Shown: piece by piece, positions 1 through 8,950 of the stretch
Position numbering within the stretch: position 1 is the first letter of the stretch
How the letters are laid out: each line of letters starts with the position of its first letter
Virus record (IMG/VR): IMGVR_UViG_3300031950_000112
Coordinates: 1 to 42,109 of that record
Direction: 5' to 3' (one strand)
DNA: 42,109 nt
DNA from: a virus
Position numbers and translations under genes: made by a program
Notes under the pieces: model-generated
Databases searched by the model: none
What the model saw: only the letters and a program-made list of their open reading frames with translations
What the model was told of the DNA's origin: nothing

Positions 1-201
1 ACTGGTCAAGGTGATGGAGTGGCGGTGATTGAGCATCGCCCCAGGCGCGCCCTGAGGGCCCTGTGCCCCCCGTTCCCCTTGAGGCCCCTGCGGGCCGCTC
101 CGAGCCTCTCCCGGTGGGCCTTGTGGCCCCGGCGCCCCCCGGCCGCCAGAATACTTGAGTACGCCCTGCCATGTAGAGAGGTAAACCTTTATCCCAGCCA
201 T
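1..201 (-). CDS. Collagen-like tail fibre protein, N-terminal part (gene crosses the window ends)
   Basis: This is the first 67 codons of a fibre protein whose remainder is at 41909-42109. The ATG at 201 overlaps the TGA of the upstream fibre gene (TGATG), which implies coupled translation. A short N-terminal segment of about 20 residues (MAGIKVYLSTWQG) is followed by Gly-X-Y repeats rich in GPQ and GAQ, then NHRHSIT, which opens the C-terminal domain. Collagen repeats in phage fibres form a trimeric shaft; the role as a receptor-binding or accessory fibre is inferred from position after the tail genes. After joining, the protein is about 130 residues if the nine terminal bases are counted once. 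Confidence 0.8.
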   Translation of the reverse strand, partial: MAGIKVYLSTWQGVLKYSGGRGAPGPQGPPGEARSGPQGPQGERGAQGPQGAPGAMLNHRHSITLTS

Positions 202-572
202 CAGTTTACCCACCCCGTCTCAGTGTCGCACTTGTCATAAAGATGGGTGTGATTCACGCTCACCATATGGGCTCGCGTCCAGCCCCCCGTCGTATACATG
301 TACGTCCGCGTCCCGCCAATCTCCTGTATGGCGGAGTTGAAACCGTACACGCCCGTGGTCTGCGTGCTGGTATATGTGATGCTGTGGGTGTGATTCACCA
401 CTTGCCCTGTAACCCCCTGCGGCCCCTGAGGCCCCTGCGCCCCCTGAGGCCCTTGTGGGCCAGGGAGACTCTCCCCGCGCACCCCTTGCGGGCCTGGAGG
501 GCCAGGCTGGCCCCCCGCGTAGGCCAGGATTATCCACTGACCGCCAACGAAGGCTTTCAGCGCGCCAGCCAT
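201..572 (-). CDS. Collagen-like tail fibre protein with HxH motifs
   Basis: A 123-residue fibre protein. It has an N-terminal anchor (MAGALKAFVGGQW), about ten Gly-X-Y triplets (GPPGPQG-type), then a Ser/Thr/Tyr-rich C-terminal domain that begins NHTHSIT and ends near VNHTHLYD. The two HxH motifs recall the metal-coordinating HxH pairs in trimeric phage fibre tips; metal binding is inferred. I chose the ATG at 572 because AGGAG lies about 7 nt upstream; a GTG at 578 is the alternative. The gene overlaps the end of the GT2-methyltransferase gene. It is paralogous to the next two collagen-like genes in transcription order. Confidence 0.8.
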   Translation of the reverse strand: MAGALKAFVGGQWIILAYAGGQPGPPGPQGVRGESLPGPQGPQGAQGPQGPQGVTGQVVNHTHSITYTSTQTTGVYGFNSAIQEIGGTRTYMYTTGGWTRAHMVSVNHTHLYDKCDTETGWVN

Positions 573-1834
573 AGGCACTCTCCTATAGGCTCATAGCCTG
601 GCTTGACAGCGATGAGCTGGGCATCGAGGTAGCAGATACGATATTGCTCATGCCACGCTGTCGGATACCAGGTAACCGCCCGCGCAAGCTGAAATCTGGC
701 GTAGCACTCTGGCACATACTTGGCGAAGGCAGGCTCGGTGTAGTACCAGAGGCTATTCTCGTTCCAGAAGCTCTTGTGGGATGGGTCTTGAAACGCCCCC
801 CGCCCGTCGGTGCTCGGTACGCGCAAAAACAGCCAGCCGCCAGGGGCAAGGACGCGGTAAATCTCGTTCATTATGCGTACGGGACTGGAGAGGTGCTCCA
901 GCACGTCGTAGGCCCGTACCAGCCCCACGGAGTCGGATTCTATGGGGATGCCATCCTCCAAGTCCCAGAGGATGTCGGCGGGCGGGCGTTTGTCCAGCGT
1001 GGTGTAGCCGTCCAGCCGCTCCTCTCCTGCACCGATGTTGAGCATGGCTAGGTCGTTATCTGCACACCAGCGCTCCACCATCGCCCGCACGCGCTCGCGG
1101 TAGACCGTCTGCGTCGCCGCCTGTACGTCTGCATTGCGGGCCACGCTGGTGTTGTCCCCGTGGCGGCGGTAGAGGTACAGACACTTGTCCACATGGCGCA
1201 TCCCCGCCGCGCCGTAGGCGAGATACGTCCGACAAACGAGGTCGTGGTCATCCCCCACCGCCCTGTGCCCATTGTGGCCCCCTAGGTCCTCGTACGCCGT
1301 CCGCCGCCAGGCCCGCACGTGGTTAGGGGCCCAGTAAACGTAACGTAGAGCGTGGGGTGTTGGCGGAAAGGCGATCATCTCGGTCAACTCATGGCCCTGG
1401 TAGGTAAACGGCCTAGATCGCCAGCCATAGTCGGCGCTATAACTGAACGGCTTCCAGGTAGCGTGCTCAAACTCTGCAAAGTTGGAGTAGGCGAATTGCA
1501 CCTGTTCATCCCTGAAGGCCACCGCCAGCTCCTCTAGGGCGTCGGGCGTCAGCATATCATCCGCGTCCAGCTCCACCAGGATGTCACCCTGGGCCTGTTG
1601 CGCGCCATACCACTTTAGCCAGCCGATGGCGTGCGTGCCGCCCCCCACCATGACGGGGCGTACACGGTCATCCGCGCGCATATCGGTGGGCAGCTCGCCG
1701 CCATTGTTGAGCACCACAATCCATTCCCAGTCTCCGTAGGTCTGGGCAGCCAAACTTGCGTAGGCCTCGGCGATGTACGGGTTAGTGCCGCGATAGTGCG
1801 GTGTGATGACGCTGAACGTTACATCATGAACCAT
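557..1834 (-). CDS. Glycosyltransferase family 2 fused to a SAM methyltransferase
   Basis: A 425-residue two-domain enzyme. Residues 1-260 are GT-A type: FSVITPHYRG at the start and the nucleotide-sugar/metal motif LDADD at 89-93. Residues 262-425 look like a class I SAM-dependent methyltransferase with motif I LNIGAG (265-270) and YDVLEHL (309-315), as in small sugar or lipid methyltransferases. It likely transfers a sugar and methylates the product. The target is not shown by sequence. Its place between the tail-associated protein and the collagen-like fibres makes tail fibres a plausible substrate. The start ATG overlaps the end of the upstream tail gene by 16 nt. Confidence 0.85.
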   Translation of the reverse strand: MVHDVTFSVITPHYRGTNPYIAEAYASLAAQTYGDWEWIVVLNNGGELPTDMRADDRVRPVMVGGGTHAIGWLKWYGAQQAQGDILVELDADDMLTPDALEELAVAFRDEQVQFAYSNFAEFEHATWKPFSYSADYGWRSRPFTYQGHELTEMIAFPPTPHALRYVYWAPNHVRAWRRTAYEDLGGHNGHRAVGDDHDLVCRTYLAYGAAGMRHVDKCLYLYRRHGDNTSVARNADVQAATQTVYRERVRAMVERWCADNDLAMLNIGAGEERLDGYTTLDKRPPADILWDLEDGIPIESDSVGLVRAYDVLEHLSSPVRIMNEIYRVLAPGGWLFLRVPSTDGRGAFQDPSHKSFWNENSLWYYTEPAFAKYVPECYARFQLARAVTWYPTAWHEQYRICYLDAQLIAVKPGYEPIGECLWLAR

Positions 1835-4173
1835 AGGTCATGTCCCTCGGACACAATCGGGCCCTCCTCATCCGTGTCCACCCAAAGCATCCCCTCGAAC
1901 GATGTACCCGGCTCACTCGCTGAAACTGCGGCCTTGCCGTAGTGTAAATTGCTGGTCAAAGCCTCGTGGCGTGCATTGTTCAGATACTGTGTGTGGTCAT
2001 CGGCGCTCAAATTAAGGAGATCGCTGTGGGAAAGCGCCCCCGCGAGCTCCGAGGCCGAGACCCAGGCGAGGGTCGTCCCCGTACCGGTGGCCTTGAGATA
2101 TTTATTCGCCCCCGCCCCGCTCGTGGGCCAGGTGTAGGTGTACCCGCCGAATTTGGTCGTGGCCGCATCCGCTAGCCAGAGGTTGCCCGTGTCGCCATGG
2201 ATGATAGCCTTGTACACCCCGCCGGGTTGGATACTGAAATTGCCGCCGCCGAAAATGGCGATAGCGCCATTGCTGCCCGCCCAATATCCGGTGATATTGC
2301 TCCCGCCCTCACCCGTCTCTAGCTGTAAATCGTGGCCGTTTTCAATGTGAATTCCACCACCACGAAATAAAGAGGAGGAGTGGGAATGCAAAAGCACTTT
2401 CGGCGTCGCGCCATTGTAGATGTACAGCACGCACGCATTAGAGAAATCTACTACGTTAACCTGGCCGCCCTTGCCGAAAATGTTTAGGGTGTTTTCGGAT
2501 GCATATAGATAATTGTTGACTCGTACATTGCCATTCACATCCAGCCAAGTGTTGCCGCCATCACAATTTGTACGGTTGATGGCCACCTTATCGGTAGACG
2601 TGCGTGGATAGAGTACTGCCGTCGTCGCCTCGCGAAACCACGGCCCAAGCACCGTCAACACCGCCGTGCCACCCGTCACGGTATATCCTGAATGGCCCGT
2701 GATCTGGATAGTAGAGTCCCCAGCCGGCGAGACCAGCGTCATACTATCATCCCGTAGGCCCCATGGCGTGCCAGTTACGTCGATGTAGATGCTGTTCGTC
2801 TCCGAGTCGCTAGATGTAATACAACCATCGCCGCCCAGGATGTAGAACGCCCCCGTGGATGTTGGCCCCACCGCCGTCCCGTCGTTGCTGACCAGCACAG
2901 CGCGATGTTGGTGATCCGCATGGGGAATAGCCATGGCCGTGCCCGCCACGTTGGTGGACGCCACAGGTTGGATTTTGCCCCCGGCCGCCCACGGCGTTTG
3001 GCTCGGCACGGCGTCACCACCTGGCAATCGCCGCCGCGTGCCGCCGCTGTTCTGGTTCTTAGTGATGGTCGGTTTCGGGTCGCCGAAAACGAGCTCGATC
3101 TTCTCCGAGCCGATGCCATCCTGCTGGATGCTGATCTTAATCCCGGTAAGCTGCTCTACCTTGATAGGTGTATCAAGGTGTTTGTCATAATGTGGAATGG
3201 TGTCGCCCAGCCAAAAGTCGCGGCCCAGCTGGAAGGCCGCCGACTCGATAAAATCGAACGTGTGGCCCTGCTCTGGTCGCATATCCTCCAGGGCCTCCTT
3301 TATCTCCATGCTATCGTCTGTGTTGAGAAGCACCTCCTTGCGAATGCGCCCCGTCGCGTCGGGATTCTCTACCACAGTCAGCCCATCGTTAAGGTATCCA
3401 TGTGTGCGCAGCGGATAATTGTTACAATGCCAAGAGGATTTACTAAAGACCTGGTACACATCCGAGAGCACCACAGGATGGGCCGAGCCTGGCGAACGGT
3501 CTATCCCCCGCGTGGGCACATAGGTCTCGAAGACGAACGTCACCGCAGCGTCTGGGCCGTTCCATATCGGCATCCAAACCATATCTATGTCGTAGGCCTG
3601 GGCCAGCTCTCTGAGCACTTCCCACAGGTTGCCTTTGCGGAAGATGGTTGCCTGGGTCTCATGTTCACTTTTTTTGGCGGCCACCGTGAGACCGGCAAGC
3701 CCACGGGGATTCCCCAGGGGATCATTGAAGGCTGTGCCCGGTTCTAGGTTGTAGCGCACAAAATCTTTGATGACATCATCTAGTTTGCCGTTGAATTGTT
3801 GTCCCAGCTCGTCCCCGTAACCTGCGCTGGGTTGGCAGATACGCGTATCCAGGAAATAAGCATTGCCGCCTTTCCCTGCCAGATGCGCCATATCGCGTTG
3901 CCCCGTGCGCGGGTTATAGGCTAGCTCGATAGACTCGATGGCAAATACCTGCCACTTGTCCAGGCGCGCCACAAGCAGGAATTGATCCTGCGTCGTGTCT
4001 AGGAGGGGATAGAATTGACTGGACAGCGGGATAGAGCAGGTAAATGAACACTCATCCCGCTTGAGCCATTCAAGATGGAATTCGGCCAGTTCGCTCTCGA
4101 TGCGCGTGATAGGCATAAATGAGCTATCCAGAAGCCAAACTTGCCAGTGTTCACGGAAATTATGCAGGCTCAT
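1819..4173 (-). CDS. Tail-associated protein / tail spike (Tal-like, ReqiPepy6 gp37-like)
   Basis: A 784-residue tail-tip protein. The first ~370 residues resemble siphovirus Tal/gp37-like proteins, which form the hub at the tail end. The rest is a Gly/Asn/Ser-rich, beta-structured spike with an HxH element (DHQHRA) and, near the C-terminus, SADDHTQYL, a motif shared by many fibre proteins just before their tips. The gene starts in an ATGA overlap with the Dit-like gene and lies downstream of the tape measure gene, the normal siphovirus order. No catalytic depolymerase motif is recognisable. Confidence 0.75.
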   Translation of the reverse strand: MSLHNFREHWQVWLLDSSFMPITRIESELAEFHLEWLKRDECSFTCSIPLSSQFYPLLDTTQDQFLLVARLDKWQVFAIESIELAYNPRTGQRDMAHLAGKGGNAYFLDTRICQPSAGYGDELGQQFNGKLDDVIKDFVRYNLEPGTAFNDPLGNPRGLAGLTVAAKKSEHETQATIFRKGNLWEVLRELAQAYDIDMVWMPIWNGPDAAVTFVFETYVPTRGIDRSPGSAHPVVLSDVYQVFSKSSWHCNNYPLRTHGYLNDGLTVVENPDATGRIRKEVLLNTDDSMEIKEALEDMRPEQGHTFDFIESAAFQLGRDFWLGDTIPHYDKHLDTPIKVEQLTGIKISIQQDGIGSEKIELVFGDPKPTITKNQNSGGTRRRLPGGDAVPSQTPWAAGGKIQPVASTNVAGTAMAIPHADHQHRAVLVSNDGTAVGPTSTGAFYILGGDGCITSSDSETNSIYIDVTGTPWGLRDDSMTLVSPAGDSTIQITGHSGYTVTGGTAVLTVLGPWFREATTAVLYPRTSTDKVAINRTNCDGGNTWLDVNGNVRVNNYLYASENTLNIFGKGGQVNVVDFSNACVLYIYNGATPKVLLHSHSSSLFRGGGIHIENGHDLQLETGEGGSNITGYWAGSNGAIAIFGGGNFSIQPGGVYKAIIHGDTGNLWLADAATTKFGGYTYTWPTSGAGANKYLKATGTGTTLAWVSASELAGALSHSDLLNLSADDHTQYLNNARHEALTSNLHYGKAAVSASEPGTSFEGMLWVDTDEEGPIVSEGHDLWFMM

Positions 4174-4991
4174 CCCAATCCCGCCTTGCGGATGTCATAG
4201 CGCAGCTCGTACGTTGCCGAGCCGGAGGCAGCCCATATCTGCACCGTCCCCGGCCCGATCCCAAGCCGCCAAAAATTAGAGACAGTCCCCGCATAACCCG
4301 TCCAGTTGCTTCCAGCCCCTGGGTCTCCCGCCGCGGTGCCACCGGCATAATAGCGGATGAGCACAGGATTCGTCCAGATGTACATCACGTCAGCCGCCCC
4401 CGCCATCGCCGTGCCGATCTGGATCATCTCCCGGGTCTGCGGGTTATAGATAGTGGGCGTCCCCACGGCCCCCGTGATAACGTGCACGGGATAGGCGAAA
4501 TAGTCGCCGCTGTTGTCGTAAGTTACGCTTACCACGCTGGTGCCGGCAAATGCCGTGGCTGTGCTCTGTGTCGCGCCATACACCCAAAATGATAGCGCTT
4601 CAAAGGCCAGCGTCACATCCGCGAACCCGAATTGTGGCTCTGCAATCTTGGTTGTGGTGATGGCTGCTGGGATGGTATATGTGCCGCCGTCGAACACCAC
4701 CTGCACCGTGCCGGCCATGCCCCGGTGCACATCACGGTAAAACCATTGCCGCCACATCGCCACCGTGCCCCTGGCGTGTTCATAGCTGTCGGCGCAGATG
4801 GCAAAACGTAGTTGCAATTGCTTGCGCTCAAAATCCCACCCGCTGAGGACGTCCACGTCATTGGTCATGTCATCCCAGACCGGTTTGGCCGTCCAGTCAT
4901 CCAGACCCTCACCATGTACGTAACGCACCGTAGCGCTGGTTAAGGTGTGGCTCGTGCCGTCTGATTCGATATAGCGGATGATCTCGCCCAT
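4170..4991 (-). CDS. Distal tail protein (Dit-like)
   Basis: A 273-residue protein between the tape measure and Tal-like genes, where siphoviruses encode the distal tail protein that caps the tail tube as a hexameric ring. The first ~135 residues (with LSGWDFERKQLQLRF and FADVTLAFEALSFW) fit a Dit N-terminal tube-like domain; the remainder is a beta-rich, Gly-rich domain like the galectin-like C-terminal half of Dit proteins. The assignment rests mainly on gene order and overall character. Confidence 0.6.
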   Translation of the reverse strand: MGEIIRYIESDGTSHTLTSATVRYVHGEGLDDWTAKPVWDDMTNDVDVLSGWDFERKQLQLRFAICADSYEHARGTVAMWRQWFYRDVHRGMAGTVQVVFDGGTYTIPAAITTTKIAEPQFGFADVTLAFEALSFWVYGATQSTATAFAGTSVVSVTYDNSGDYFAYPVHVITGAVGTPTIYNPQTREMIQIGTAMAGAADVMYIWTNPVLIRYYAGGTAAGDPGAGSNWTGYAGTVSNFWRLGIGPGTVQIWAASGSATYELRYDIRKAGLG

Positions 4992-4994
4992 CCC

Positions 4995-7900
4995 TTACAC
5001 CGCCCCCTGATTGCCCGCCAGAAGGTACAGGTCTTGGGCCGTGCCGACAGCCTCCAGCACCCGCGTCGTGATGGTGGGCACGAGGTTCTCATCCAGCCGC
5101 ATGGTTAGTTCCAGCCGAATGCGTCCCGCGTCACCCTGGACCGTGTTATCGCCCGTGGCCCAGGTGGGTTGTGGCATGGGCGGCAATGACCCCCACGCCC
5201 CGCCCGCGAATAGCGCCCCCAGCTCCCGCAGCGCTGTGCGTAGGAAGCTGAAATCCCATTCACCTTCTGCAATCTGCGTCTGCGCCTGGGCAATGCTCCC
5301 CAGGGCTTCAAAAACAGCCTTGATGTTGGTTACCGTCCCCTGGATCTCGACCAGAGCATCGCCATACTGTTGGCCAATGTCCTGCATCTGGGGGACAAGA
5401 TACTCGATCCCATCCCGCAGGTTTTTGATGATCACCTCGAAGGAACGCCGGGGCACATACTTGGCGCCCGGCTTTTTGGCTGTTTCACCGGTCTGGGCGG
5501 CCTGGGTGAACGTCTCGCCCAGATTGAGTACATCGGTAATGCTCTTGATCGCCCCAGCGGTCTCTGCTGCCTCAGTGAGCACCTCACCCGTGTAGCGCGC
5601 CCGCACTGCCCGCAACATAGGCACAATGGCGTCTATGGCCACATTGACCGCCTGCAGGTGCGCCTCCATCGTTTTCTGGAACCCCACGTTGGGCATGGCT
5701 ATTCTGCTCAGGTCTATTGAGAGCAAACCCAACACCTCACGCGCTGCTCCAGAGGCCTCCGCTGCCTCCTTCATGGCATCCACACCCAGCAGGCGTCGCG
5801 CCGTTTGCAGGGCCGAAACGGCGTGTTGCACCACGATCACCATGCGATTGCCCCACTCGGCCATGTCGGGCAGAGCCTTGGCCAACGCCAATTTGGAAAA
5901 GTCTATTGTGGCCACGCCCAGGACGTTGCGCATATTCTCCGAGAGGTCATTCGCCGCCTTGAGGCCGTCCTCGCCAACGAGTTTGGCTGCATAGTTGATG
6001 GCGTTGGTAGTATGTTGTATCACCAACACGAAACGATTGCCCCACTCGGCCATGTCGGGGAACTTTTCACTCAAGGTAAGCCTAGAGAGATCTATCCCCA
6101 CGATGCCCAGAATCTCACGGAACGGCCCAGCGATCTCGGCGCTGGCCTTGATCTTGTCTTTACCGATAAGCTCTGCGGCATAGGCAATGGCATTGGTGGC
6201 ATACTCCAACGTGGCCACCAACCGATCCGCCCACACATCCAGGTTGGGCATGGCCCTCTCGGTGTTTATCGCCCCCAGAGCCTGGTTCGCGGCAGAGATC
6301 ACCTGGGCCAGCTCATTCAGCGGCGCGAGGTCGTCTTTGATGCCCGCGATCTGGGGCTTAATCGGGATGATGAAGGCATAAAACTTGGCCACAGCGAGGC
6401 TGTAAAATTCGCCCACCTTGTCGAGGCCCGCCCCTACGCCCTCCGGCAGCTCGAATTTGACCAGATCCTTGATGGCGCTCTTGGCCGCAGCAATACCCCG
6501 CTCGATGTCGCTGGCCACATCGGAAAGGGCGCGCGTCGCCGGTTCGGTTTTCTCTTTGACTGCCGCCGCCACGGCGACACCACCGCCGATATCACTCATG
6601 TCCAAGGGCGGGAGCGGCGGGAGTTTAATTTTGAACCCGGAAAGCTTGGCCTCCAGGTCTTTGATGGCCTGACCGGCGTCCACCTGGGCCTTGTTCACGG
6701 CATCCATCGCCTGGATCACCATCATGCGGGCATCTATCTGCCCCCGCGCCCACTGGTCGGCCAGTTCCAGGCTGCGCCGTGCCGTCTCCACCTCAATGCG
6801 CAATTGCTCCGAGCCCTGGGCCGCCGCAATATCGATGGCCGCCTTCGCCGTTTCGGCATCGATTTTATTCTCCGCCCTGGCCTTTTCTATCTGCGCGATG
6901 AGGCTCTTGAGCAGGGCATCTCTCTGTACCGCCAATTGTTGCTGGTAAGAGCGCGCTTGCTGAATTTGCTGAATCAGCAGAGAGCGTTCCTGAACCTGAC
7001 GCCGCACTTCATAGTTGGCGGCTGCTGTAGCGTTCTCGTTCCGGAACTTTTGTTTGAGCCGCTCCGCATCCGCAATCCGCCCCGCCTCCATAAGGGCCGC
7101 ATACTGGGCCTGGAACCGCTGCTCGGCCTGCAGCCGCTCTAGGTTGTGGTTGAACTCCAAGTCGCTCAATGCCTGCGCATGGGAAACCTGGAGGTTCTCC
7201 ATCGCCTGGTTGTGCTGGCTGACGGTTTGCTGGATAGAGGCCAGAGCGCTCTGGAAGGAATCCGACCGGATACCCTGCGCCAAGGCATCACCGATCCGCA
7301 CGGCTTGGGCCGCCATATGGTCGGCGACGCCCTTGAACGCCTCCATCGCGGTGTTCATCGATGTCTGGTAAATCTCCCAGTCGGAGGCCCCCGACCGGAT
7401 ACTCGCACTTACACCCGTGATGGACGGGATGAGCTGTTGCACCGCCGCCGCGAACGCCACGCCGTCAATTTTACCCCTCTGCAGTTGCAATGTCAGGGCA
7501 TTGAACTGCCGGACAAGCTGGTCGGCTTGGTCTTGGGTGAGCGCTCCCTCATCCTTGAGGGTGCGGATCTGCGCCGCGAACTGCTGCGTTGCCTGCCCCG
7601 TGCGAACACTTTGCGCCGTGATTCGCTCAAGATATTGGGCTACCTTGAGTAGACCGCCAGCGCCCGATTCGGCACTTATGGCTAGCGTTTGGCCAACGTT
7701 TGCCTGGATATTGGCCGTGCTCGATTTAAGCCTGGCGATGTCCCCTGACAGGCCCTTGGTCTGGTCGCCCATGCGCTCCATGGCCCTGGCGCCCTCTTCC
7801 AGCACGGCCTTATTAAACGCAGCCTCGCGGGTGAGGCCGGGGAAGGCTTTCTGTAATTCTTCGATGCGTTGACGTACGCGGCCGGAAGAGATGCCGAAGT

Positions 7901-8459
7901 TGTCCAGGCGCATGATGGATTGGTTAGCCAGCATCAAGGCGAAGTCCTGAGCCGCCGTGGTTGCATCCTGGCCCATCGCCATGCCCAGCTGTGTGGCCAT
8001 CTTAGTCAACTGCGCCGCCTCGTCCGTGGTCTGGGCAATACCCATGGCCAGGAACTTGCTGGCTGCCATTTGTAGCTGCATGTCCGAGACCGTGCCCTGC
8101 GTGGCAGCACGCAATTGCTCCATCGCCCGTTGGGCCTGGTCCGTCCCGCCCGCCAGGGCAACAAAGGTGTTGTTGAGCCGTTGCGCCTGCGCACCAATCA
8201 TGGTCAGGTCAACGGCGGTGTCGATCATCTTCATCGCGCCAGCGACAGAGATCGCCCCCGTCGCCCACCCCATCAGTCTTTTAATGATGGCATCATAGGG
8301 GGCAGCGCTGGGCGCCTTTAATTTCGGGGTGCTCTGTTCCACCTGTTTAAACTGCGCCGCCGTCTGCCGCAACATATCCCCGGCTTGTTTTAGGCCAGCG
8401 GCAAGCGCGTCGGTGTCCACCCCGATCTTGGCATATAGTGATGCTATCTCTTGCGCCAT
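4995..8459 (-). CDS. Tail tape measure protein
   Basis: An 1154-residue protein that sets tail length and passes through the tail tube. The N-terminal 300 residues carry the usual TMP helical segments. Residues ~390-610 are Gln/Ala/Glu-rich coiled coil. Residues 739-990 are four tandem modules of exactly 63 residues, the middle two each opening with DMAEWGNR. At ~30 residues of TMP per ~4-5 nm, the length suggests a tail of roughly 150 nm (rule of thumb). It follows the frameshifted chaperone pair, and its ATG overlaps the end of the T reading frame. Confidence 0.9.
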   Translation of the reverse strand: MAQEIASLYAKIGVDTDALAAGLKQAGDMLRQTAAQFKQVEQSTPKLKAPSAAPYDAIIKRLMGWATGAISVAGAMKMIDTAVDLTMIGAQAQRLNNTFVALAGGTDQAQRAMEQLRAATQGTVSDMQLQMAASKFLAMGIAQTTDEAAQLTKMATQLGMAMGQDATTAAQDFALMLANQSIMRLDNFGISSGRVRQRIEELQKAFPGLTREAAFNKAVLEEGARAMERMGDQTKGLSGDIARLKSSTANIQANVGQTLAISAESGAGGLLKVAQYLERITAQSVRTGQATQQFAAQIRTLKDEGALTQDQADQLVRQFNALTLQLQRGKIDGVAFAAAVQQLIPSITGVSASIRSGASDWEIYQTSMNTAMEAFKGVADHMAAQAVRIGDALAQGIRSDSFQSALASIQQTVSQHNQAMENLQVSHAQALSDLEFNHNLERLQAEQRFQAQYAALMEAGRIADAERLKQKFRNENATAAANYEVRRQVQERSLLIQQIQQARSYQQQLAVQRDALLKSLIAQIEKARAENKIDAETAKAAIDIAAAQGSEQLRIEVETARRSLELADQWARGQIDARMMVIQAMDAVNKAQVDAGQAIKDLEAKLSGFKIKLPPLPPLDMSDIGGGVAVAAAVKEKTEPATRALSDVASDIERGIAAAKSAIKDLVKFELPEGVGAGLDKVGEFYSLAVAKFYAFIIPIKPQIAGIKDDLAPLNELAQVISAANQALGAINTERAMPNLDVWADRLVATLEYATNAIAYAAELIGKDKIKASAEIAGPFREILGIVGIDLSRLTLSEKFPDMAEWGNRFVLVIQHTTNAINYAAKLVGEDGLKAANDLSENMRNVLGVATIDFSKLALAKALPDMAEWGNRMVIVVQHAVSALQTARRLLGVDAMKEAAEASGAAREVLGLLSIDLSRIAMPNVGFQKTMEAHLQAVNVAIDAIVPMLRAVRARYTGEVLTEAAETAGAIKSITDVLNLGETFTQAAQTGETAKKPGAKYVPRRSFEVIIKNLRDGIEYLVPQMQDIGQQYGDALVEIQGTVTNIKAVFEALGSIAQAQTQIAEGEWDFSFLRTALRELGALFAGGAWGSLPPMPQPTWATGDNTVQGDAGRIRLELTMRLDENLVPTITTRVLEAVGTAQDLYLLAGNQGAV
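5490..6245 (-). repeat. Four 189-bp tandem modules inside the tape measure gene
   Basis: The modules start at 6245, 6056, 5867 and 5678 and each spans 63 codons. Modules 2 and 3 are closest (DMAEWGNR opening, then IDFSKLALAK / IDLSRIAMPN). Module 1 opens NLDVWADR, and module 4 is divergent but keeps the helix pattern. The exact 189-bp spacing points to in-frame duplication followed by divergence. Confidence 0.85.
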
Positions 8460-8659
8460 CTAATCTGCCCTGCGCTCTCCGGCCCCCCCCTGGCCAGGTC
8501 AATCCCCTCCCAAGCCTTCAAAAGCCGGGTCAAGTCTCTTGCGTCCATCCGCTTGATATAATCGTACGTCCACCCCGTGCGGTCTATCACCAGCGCCGCC
8601 AACCCCTCAAAGGGCATGGGTTCGCCAAACTTCAGCGCCAGGTAGACCCGCTTCTTCAG
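8444..8659 (-). CDS. Tail assembly chaperone T-domain, made by -1 frameshift from the upstream gene
   Basis: This 71-codon frame (starting LKKRVYLALKFGEP, ending QIRWRKR) has no convincing start of its own and is entered from the chaperone gene by a -1 shift at 8665-8659. It equals the lambda gpGT extension, which recruits the tail tube protein to the tape measure during assembly. An internal Trp-Thr-Tyr-Asp-Tyr and DLTRLLKAWEGI segment resembles phage T-domain helices. The frame runs 13 nt past the tape measure start. The fusion product would be about 163 residues. Confidence 0.8.
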   Translation of the reverse strand: MKKRVYLALKFGEPMPFEGLAALVIDRTGWTYDYIKRMDARDLTRLLKAWEGIDLARGGPESAGQIRWRKR

Positions 8660-8934
8660 TTTTTTGCGTCGCTGATCTCCAATAGCACAGCGGGCGCCTG
8701 CCGCAAAAGCGGCATCATCTCCCTGAACAGGTCAAGTTTGCGATAGCTGTCTATCTCGGCAGGCGAACCGGAGAAATCCCAGGCCTCTATCACCCGCGTC
8801 AGAAAACGTGCTGCCGCTTCGAAAGACGCTTGCGGGTTGGCCAAGGCGTCAATGTCCGCATATAAGCTCCAGTATTCCTCCGCCGGGAAATATTCTCGCA
8901 GCACAACTTTCTTGCCGTTGACTACAATCTCCAT
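8656..8934 (-). CDS. Tail assembly chaperone, G-like (frameshift donor)
   Basis: A 92-residue acidic helical protein between the major tail protein and tape measure genes, the standard place of the gpG-type chaperone. The zero frame ends at TGA just after GCA AAA AAC, a perfect A_AAA_AAC slippery heptamer that shifts some ribosomes to the -1 T frame. I chose the ATG at 8934 because GGGGG lies 5 nt upstream; the ATG at 8946 is the alternative. Confidence 0.85.
   Translation of the reverse strand: MEIVVNGKKVVLREYFPAEEYWSLYADIDALANPQASFEAAARFLTRVIEAWDFSGSPAEIDSYRKLDLFREMMPLLRQAPAVLLEISDAKN
8659..8665 (-). promoter_or_regulatory. -1 programmed ribosomal frameshift site A_AAA_AAC
   Basis: In the zero frame the codons are GCA AAA AAC TGA, so the heptamer has the canonical X_XXY_YYZ form and is followed at once by a stop. 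The -1 frame stays open for 71 codons to 8444. Neighbouring genes match the conserved phage tail-chaperone frameshift arrangement. Confidence 0.85.
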
Positions 8935-8950
8935 CCCCACCCCCATATAT

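Noticed and set aside
2905-3747. 280-codon plus-strand open frame
   Set aside because: Antisense to the well-supported tail-associated protein gene; no family features.
5805-7142. 445-codon plus-strand open frame
   Set aside because: Antisense to the tape measure gene; codon-periodicity shadow with no ribosome binding site or recognisable domains.
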